From Zizania palustris (lineage: Eukaryota > Streptophyta > Magnoliopsida > Poales > Poaceae), in assembly GCA_019279435.1 (NCBI GenBank), contig JAAALK010000286.1, positions 20,169,931 to 20,233,930 of the forward strand: 64,000 bases of DNA, given 5' to 3'. The position numbers and the translations under genes were made by a program. Each line of letters begins with the position of its first letter. The stretch's first letter is position 1. The notes below the pieces were generated by a model. The model saw only the letters and a list, made by a program, of their open reading frames with translations. It ran no database searches and was not told where the DNA came from. Below, in pieces: positions 57,225-64,000 of this stretch.

Positions 57225-58273
57225 TGTAATCTGTAAACACATTTGTTTCAATAATGAATGCCGATTTAAAATTGTCTCCATATTTACTAGCCCCTCTTTG
57301 GGTATAAGCAACTTCGAACTGTATTCAAAGATGGTTATGCACAAAGAAAAAACTTCGGAGTACAATTTTTTTGGGGGTTCGGAGCCCCTCTGTCATTTTA
57401 AAGATCTTTCGAAATCTTATGAAACGTCTTCAACCTTTGTAGTCAGAAGAATGGTAACTTGGTACCTTTGTTTGCTTTACGAAAGAAATCAATTAAGATA
57501 ACTTCGAGGACACCTTAGTGTCTTAAGAAATTTGTCACTTTGGACTTATATGAACAGACATTCGAAGCTCATGGCTTAAATGCTGTTTTGCTTTAGCCAC
57601 CTTCGGCTATTTTTGCAGAAGTCTTCCAGCCGGAGCTTGGACTTCGCAGAATTTGGCCACCTTGGGCTCTTTTTTGCAGAAGTCTACCAGCCGGAGCTTG
57701 GACTTCGCAGAAATTGTAGCCACCTTCGGCTATTTTTGCAGAAGTCTACCAGCCGGAGCTTGGACTTCGCAGAATTTGGCCACCTTGGGCTCTTTTTTGC
57801 AGAAGTCTACCAGCCGGAGCTTGGACTTCGCAGAATTTGGCCACCTTGGGCTCTTTTTTGCAGAAGTCTACCAGCCGGAGCTTGGACTTCACAGAATTTG
57901 GCCACCTTCGGCTCTTTTTACGGATGTCTGACAAGCTACAGCTTGGACTCCGCAGATTTTGGCCACCTTCGGCTCTTTTTACGGAAGTCTACCAGCCGAA
58001 GCTTGGACTCCGTAGAATGTGGTATTGGCTCTTTTACGGATGCCTACAAGGTATCAGCTTGGGCTCCGGATGGATTTCAGCCACCACACCAGAGGCTTCG
58101 ACTTTATGGGTACGAAGTCCGGAAATACAGCCCAGCTTGATGACACTTCCCTCTCGATCGACTTCCGTCCCAGCGCGTCCGCTCGGGAAACTAGGAGTGT
58201 CAAGGGGAAGGCAAACCACAGGGTGTATGTTTTATTAATTTAGAGGTGATTACAAGCGGATTACAAGGAGCCC
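57225..58273 (+). other. Convergent spacer of element C
   Basis: Non-coding region between the two converging genes. Contains the tandem repeats at 57597-58075. The open frames across the repeats are period artefacts. Confidence 0.6.
57597..58075 (+). repeat. About 61-bp tandem repeat, seven units plus a worn one, in element C
   Basis: Units begin CCACCTTCGG or CCACCTTGGG at 57597, 57657, 57720, 57780, 57841, 57902 and 57963. Each contains CAGCCGGAGCTTGGACTT or a variant. The last (58024-58075) is degenerate. Element A has the same repeat with only two full units. Confidence 0.93.
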
Positions 58274-61200
58274 TTATGCGAAATATCGCTTTAGGTGCTC
58301 TGCATGCCAAGTATGCGCTAACTCTTCACCTTCTAAATTAGCTAATTTGAATGAACCAAGGCGCCCGGAGCGGACAATTAGATATGGACCTTCCCATTTA
58401 TTGCCTAACTTCCCTGGTGTTATAATGCTTCGTAGAACAAGATGACCCGGCCTTAACTCGCTGAGCTTAACCTTCGGGTCATACCAAGTCTTCGTCTGCT
58501 GATGATACTTTGATAAATTAGCCACAGCTCGAAGTCTTGTTTCTTCTGACAAATCTAACGAAGCTTGTCTTTCTTCTTCGATGTCTGGTTCGGTGCTGCG
58601 AAATGATCCCCCTTTGAGCTCCGTTGGAGTCATTGCTTCATCTCCGAATAGTAGTCTGAACGGAGTAAAACCTGTGGACCTTGTTTGCGTAGTCCGAATG
58701 GACCACAGAATCTTCGGAAGCTCTTCGGTCCACAGTCCCTTTGATAATCCTACTATTCTTCGATTTAGCCCTGATAAAATATTTCCATTGGCTCGCTCAA
58801 CGGCTCCATTCGACTGAGGATGTCTCACTGCAGCAAAACATAGTTGAATGCCTAGGTCTTCGCAAAACTTCCTGAAGGGTTCTGCGTCGAACTGTGTTCC
58901 ATTATCAACTGTGAGATATCTAGGCACTCCGAACCGGCAAATAATGTTCTTCCAGAAGAATTTCTGTACATTATTCGAAGTGATAGCTGTTAAGGGCTCT
59001 GCTTCTACCCACTTAGAAAAATATTCAATGGCTACCACTGCGAACTTCAGATTTCCCTTTGCTAACGGAAAGGGACCAATTAGATCCATACCCCATCTGG
59101 CCATAGGCCATACCGGAGCAATGACTTGAAGAGCTGTTGGTGGGCGATGACTCCGTCGACCCATCCACTGGCATCCTTGACAAGTGCGGACCAAGCTCTC
59201 CGCATCAGCTGTTATTGTGGGCCAATAAAGCCCCTGGCGAAGTGTTTTTCCTGCCAGAGCTCTAGGAGCTAAATGACTTCCACAAAGGCCTTCGTGAATT
59301 TCTCGAAGAATTTCTTGGCCTTCGGCTTGAGATATACATCGGAGTAGAGGGGAACATACTCCGGCCTTGTATAATATACCATTGATTAACTGATAGTTTC
59401 TTGCTCTGAGCTTTAATCTTGACAATTGGGGCTCTTCGGGCAAATTTGTTCCTCCTTGCAAGAGTTCTATGATCGAATCTTTCCAATCTGCACTAGGAAT
59501 GCAGAGAATCTCTGCAGAAGCAACTTGTGGCACCGAAGGTATATTGAGCTCCTCATAGAAAGCTTCGTCAGGCACATCCACAGCTCCGGCAGCAGCCTTC
59601 GCTAAAATGTCCGCTTGCACATTTTCAGCTCTTGGTATACTCCGAATGGAAATACCCTTGAAATGTGCTTCGATCTTGCGGATTTCTTCCAAGTATTTTG
59701 CAAGCTGTGGATGTCGGACTTGGAAACTTTTGTCCACGTGCCCTGCTACTATCTGAGAATCTGTTTTTATAATTATCCTTGTAGCCCCTAGAGCACGTGC
59801 TTTCCGGAGTCCCAATAAAATTCCTTCGTACTCCGCTATATTATTGGTAGACTTAAAGTTGAGTCTTGCGGAGTACATTGCTCTTTGTCCTGACGGTGAA
59901 ATTAATATTGCCCCAATGCCTGCTCCGGATGCTTGGAAAGCCCCATCGGAGTAAATAATCCAAACTCCGTCATCTGATTTCTCTGGAGTCAACTTCGCAG
60001 GTGGAGTCCACTCTGCTACGAAGTCTGCTAGGACTTGAGACTTGATAGCTGTTCTTGCCAGGAAAGATATGCCGAAGGGTGCTAGTTCTACTGCCCACTT
60101 TCCAATCCTTCCAGTGGAATCTTTGCTTCGGAGCATATCTCCTAAAGGATACGAAGTTGGTACAATTACATTATGAGCCAAAAAATAATGTCTTAGCTTT
60201 CTCCAAGCCATTATCAGAGCATAAACGAACTTTTCGAGTTCGGAGTATCTTGTCTTCGCTCCTGACAATGCTTCAGATACAAAATAGACAGGATTTTGGA
60301 CCAACTTCCCATTGATATCTGCTTCTCTGACAAGGACTGCGCTGACAGCTGAACCTGTAGCTGCAAGATACAGGAGTAGGGTTTCGTCCGCAATAGGCAC
60401 CGTGAGTGTAGCAAGATTGCTGAGATAATCTTTAATATCTTCGAAGCTTTTCTGACACTCCGGTGTCCATGCAAAATCTTCGGACCCTTTCAAAGCTTTA
60501 AATATTGGCAAGCTCCTCTCCGCAGACCTTGATAAAAACCTGCTAAGTGCGGCTAGACGTCCAGTCAGCTTTTGCACTTGCTTTAAATTCTCCAGAGGAG
60601 CCATCTTCTGCAGCGCAGTTATTTGAGTAGGGCTAGCTTCAATTCCCCTGCTTGAAACTAAGTACCCTAACAACTTTCCAGCCTTAGCTCCGAATACACA
60701 TTTTTCGGGGTTAAGACGGATTCCACATGCCCGAAGGCTATTGAGTGTTTCTGCTAAGTCTAGGCTATGTTGGTGCTTTAAAGCACTCTTTATTACAATA
60801 TCATCCATATAGGCCTCTACATTACGGCCTAGTTGATGACCTAGAGCCTTAGCAACTAATCTTGAAAAAGTAGCCCCGGCATTTCTTAGACCGAAGGGCA
60901 TTCTTACATAGCAGAAGACTCCCGAAGGAGTTACAAAGCTCGTCTTGATTTCATCTTCGCGCTTCAACCATATTTGATGATAACCAGAATACGCGTCGAG
61001 GAAGCTTAGTAACTCCGAACCTGCAGTGGAGTCAACTAGTTGATCAATTCGGGGCATGGGGTAGGGGTCACGTGGGCACGCTTTATTCAAAGATGTGAAA
61101 TCAATGCACATGCGCCACTTTCCGGAAGACTTCTTCCTGACGAAGACTGGGTTGGCTAGCCATTCTGTATGGGCCACTTCTCTGATAATCCCAGCCTTCA

Positions 61201-63671
61201 ACAGTTTTTCAACTTCGTCCTTAGCTAGAGCAGCTCTCTCTGCGGACATCTTCCGGAGCCCTTTGTCGAACAGGCCGGGCCTTCGAGTTTACAAGCAAAC
61301 TGTGCTCAATAATATCCCGATCGACTCCGGTGATATCTTCGTCAGACCAAGCGAAGACATCCAAGTTTTCTTCTATGACCTTTTCCAAGGAAGTTGCAAC
61401 TTCAGGAGGTAAATCTTTACCAAATTGAAAAGTGTATTCTTTACCATCTTTAACGATGATCTTCGTTGCAATCTCTCCTTCGGGACTTGGTCTTGGAAAT
61501 GACTTCTTCGAAGCTTCGGAAGAGGCTGAAAAAATTTCTTCATCATTTTGAACACTGTTTACTTGCCTCGGATCAAGAGGAGGACCATGGCCATATTCTG
61601 CCCTCCGAGCCATGGCTTGATCTCCGAAGATTGTCAGAACTCCTGATTGTGTGGGCATCTTTATGCACAAGTAGTTGTGATGCGCCACAGCTCCGAACTG
61701 ATTCAACATGTCTCGTCCGAAGATGACATTATAAGCATACGGGGCATCTACCACATCAAAGATAACTTCTTCAGTTCGGGCTAGTAAACCTTCTCCGAAG
61801 GTTACTTCCAGGCCTATCTGGCCAAGTGCATCTAGCGGAGGTCCTGCGAAGCCTTGCAGGGGACGAGCCGCTGGGAGGAGATGCTTCCGGGAAATGCATA
61901 ACTGATCGAAGGCTTGTACAAATATGATATCTGCCGAGCTACCTCCGTCAATTAGCACCCTTCGGACTTCTGTCCCTGCAATATCAGCAGTAATAACCAA
62001 TGGATCTGCATGCGGGAACTTGATACCAGCTGCATCCTCCGCAGAGAAAGATATTGGAACATGAGACCACTCCGGCATTGCAGCTGCAGATGACGAAGTC
62101 CCAATGTGGCCTACTTCTCGAACGTACTCTCTTCGCTGTCTCTTGGACATGCTTCCGAGGGTACCTCCTCCGGAGATAGGGAGAACTACTCTCTTCCCTC
62201 TATCTTGCCCTTCTTCTTGCTTCGGAGGTGGCATAACATTGGCCACCGGAGGATGCCTTGCAGCATCAAAATTTTCTATCCGCGCCACAGCCTGGACCGG
62301 CTCCGGGCGCACTGCTGCTGCTGGACTTCGGTCGGTACTACCTCGACCCGAAGTTCTCTCCAAATATTCTCCCCGAAGGGTAAGAATAGCCTTGCAGGTG
62401 TCGGTTGCATGGCTTCGATTCTCTCCATGAATACAGCAAAAAAGGGTCTGGCCCTTGCCAGCCGTTTTCCCTGGCGGCCTCCAACCGCTGGACTTGTTCC
62501 CCGCAGACTGTGGAGCTCTTGGTGCAAACTTCTGCGGGGGTGCAATGTTTAAGACTTCAGAGCGAGGGTGCTTTTGCCCTCTTCTTCTATCATGTTGCAT
62601 TTCGGAGACTGGTTCTTGCGGCTGAGCCGAAGTCTTCACCTCTGCTTTAACTTCTGTCAATACTGTCGAAGTAGCAGTAGTCCTCCGAAGCCAACCTTCT
62701 TCTGACTTCGAGTACTCCTCGAAGTACGACATCAACTGTGATACTGTGGTGATGCTCTTCCGATGCAGTTTATCCAGAAGGCCTTTATGACTGACGCCTT
62801 CTCGAGCCGCATCAACCACCGAGGATGTGGACAGCCCCCGAATTTGCGACTTCGTGTGAGCGAAGCGCTTGAAGTACTGCCTCAATGTTTCTCCGGGGAG
62901 CTGTTTCACTTGGAAAAGGCTTCCTGTCGACATGGGGGGCACGAAGGTGCCCTGAAAGTTACTTATAAACTTCCTCTTCAACTGTGACCACGAAGCGATT
63001 GATCCTGGCTTTAAAGACCAGAACCATCTCAACGCCACTCCTTGAAGGGCTAACGGGAAGCACTTCGCCATAGTTTCTCTGTCTCCGCCACTAGCCTCAA
63101 TCGCTAGGGCATAAGAACGTGCAAACTCACTAGGATCTTCGTCTCCGGCATACTTGCAAAGCTTCGAAGCTTTGAACTTCGGATCGAAGCGAACCTTCTG
63201 AAGCTCGGGATGCAACGGAGATTCATTGTCATAAGAGGCGTTCTCCGGGGCTTCGGGATAATCAAGATCGTCGTCTTCGGGCACTTCGGGGATAGCTGGG
63301 GTGGCTTGAGAGCGAAGTCTGTTCGCAGCCTCTTGTCGCCACCTTGCTACCTCGGCTTGAAGATTGGCCATTTGAGTGGCCATGTCTCCAAGGCTATCTT
63401 CATCTCCTCCGGAAGGAATTTCTGGGTCTTGAGAGCTAGTATGATCAGTTCGAATCGGAATGGAGGGTGGCAGAGTGGCTCCGGGCGGTCGAAGTATGGA
63501 AGGGGTTGGCGGAGAGGTTTCGTATCCTCGAGGGATAGAAGCCCCTTGCGGAGTTTGAGGTGGAGGGATAGTCGAAGACCCTCCGACTTCGACTGTGTCG
63601 AAGGGTATCTCTCCGGAGATCCGAGAAGACCTCCGAGTAGGATTGCGAGGTGCGCTCCGCTTAGGAGGCAT
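58274..63671 (-). pseudogene. gag-pol: Gag-pol of Tat element C, one frameshift
   Basis: From ATG 63671 (MPPKRSAPRN) to the stop at 58276-58274. Gag core near 63130-62930; finger CCIHGENRSHATDTC near 62435-62390; protease LIDGGSSADIIF near 61950-61915; RT YMDDIVIKS near 60810; canonical RNase H near 60375 (LYLAATGS, no usual first Asp); second RNase H YSDGAFQASG near 59955; integrase finger 59300-59165 and core 59090-58790. The frame shifts at about 61260-61265, where a run of A (minus strand) is one base longer than in A; on either side it is open with no stop. It is the best-preserved pol in the window. Confidence 0.93.
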
Positions 63672-63713
63672 GATGTAAGAAATTGGTAGAGAACGAAGTT
63701 TTTTGAACTAAGT

Positions 63714-63731
63714 TCCCCACGGACGGCGCCA
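63714..63731 (-). promoter_or_regulatory. tRNA primer binding site of element C
   Basis: Minus-strand TGGCGCCGTCCGTGGGGA, two bases from the right LTR. Confidence 0.85.
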
Positions 63732-63733
63732 AC

Positions 63734-64000
63734 TGTTGGCGTAAAAGATTACGCTAACAGGTTTCTGTAGAAAAGAAACTAACAAACGAAATGTTTGCGA
63801 AGCAAACTGTTCTAAGCCTCCGAAAGGATAATAGCTTAGAATAGTTCGAAAGTGTGTATTGAATCACTTGTAATCGGTCCTTATTACAGGATGAAATGGG
63901 GGGTATTTATAGGCCTAAACATTAAGGAAAAGACCTATTTACCCCTCTATTACAACCGACATTAAGGAAACTATTCGGTTTCCTTAATAGGGCTAAAATG
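63734..64000 (-). repeat. 5' LTR of Tat element C, partial
   Basis: Plus-strand view begins TGTTGGCGTAAAAG and runs to the window end (267 of about 495 bp). Includes the minus-strand TATA box near 63903-63912. Confidence 0.95.

Larger units (their letters stand above)
52516..64000 (-). mobile_element. Tat-lineage Ty3/gypsy retrotransposon C, same family as A, right end outside window
   Basis: Left LTR 52516-53010, primer site 63714-63731, right LTR from 63734 onwards. Pol is on the minus strand, antisense gene on the plus strand. The flank GTTAG (52511-52515) is the expected target duplication; its partner is outside. The visible LTR parts differ at only about two positions in 267 bp, so insertion is recent. 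Confidence 0.94.

Noticed and set aside
57580..58243. Open frames of 60-186 codons with repeated peptide text
   Set aside because: Generated by the 61-bp tandem repeat in the spacer of C.

Overview
The window is plant nuclear DNA, almost certainly from a grass. It is built almost entirely of transposable elements stacked inside each other, and I found no host gene. The grass assignment is inference. It rests on a CRM-like Ty3/gypsy element, Tat-lineage Ty3/gypsy elements with the primer site TGGCGCCGTCCGTGGGGA and an antisense gene, Sirevirus-like Ty1/copia elements, and a CACTA transposon with tnp2-type transposase. Gene features are eukaryotic: GT-AG introns, TATA boxes, no operons.

Layout. 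(1) 1-6860: right-hand part of a CRM-like gypsy element (+): long leader, gag-pol with one frameshift, 3' LTR from 5990. (2) 6861-10937 plus 47658-47720: a minus-strand copia element (LTR, purine tracts, RT/RNase H), split by the CACTA insertion. (3) 10938-47657: a CACTA element with matching termini and 3-bp target duplication GAC. Its own DNA is about 15.7 kb and holds a tnp2-like transposase (11781-15112), a small Cys-containing gene (15953-16448), long non-coding repeat arrays (16449-22511), and a Transposase_24/Ulp1-protease type gene (22512-26003, finishing at 46983-47147). (4) 26004-46982: Tat element B (-), inserted in the last exon of that protease gene (TSD GAGGG). (5) 27885-39289: Tat element A (+), inserted in the antisense gene of B (TSD TACAC). 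(6) 47721-52515: an LTR-like scrap and a decayed copia element (+). (7) 52516-64000: Tat element C (-), same family as A, running off the window.

How the parts relate. Insertion order can be read directly: copia, then CACTA, then B, then A. LTR divergence agrees: the LTRs of A differ at about five sites, those of B at many more. Each Tat element has gag-pol on one strand and a multi-exon gene on the other, converging on a tandem-repeat spacer. In A the antisense gene is open across five exons while pol has five stop codons; in C pol has a single frameshift and the antisense gene has another. The three CACTA transcription units each start behind a copy of the terminal GTAGTGGCGGGC hairpin array followed by a TATA box.

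All family names are from motif recognition by eye; no database search was run.
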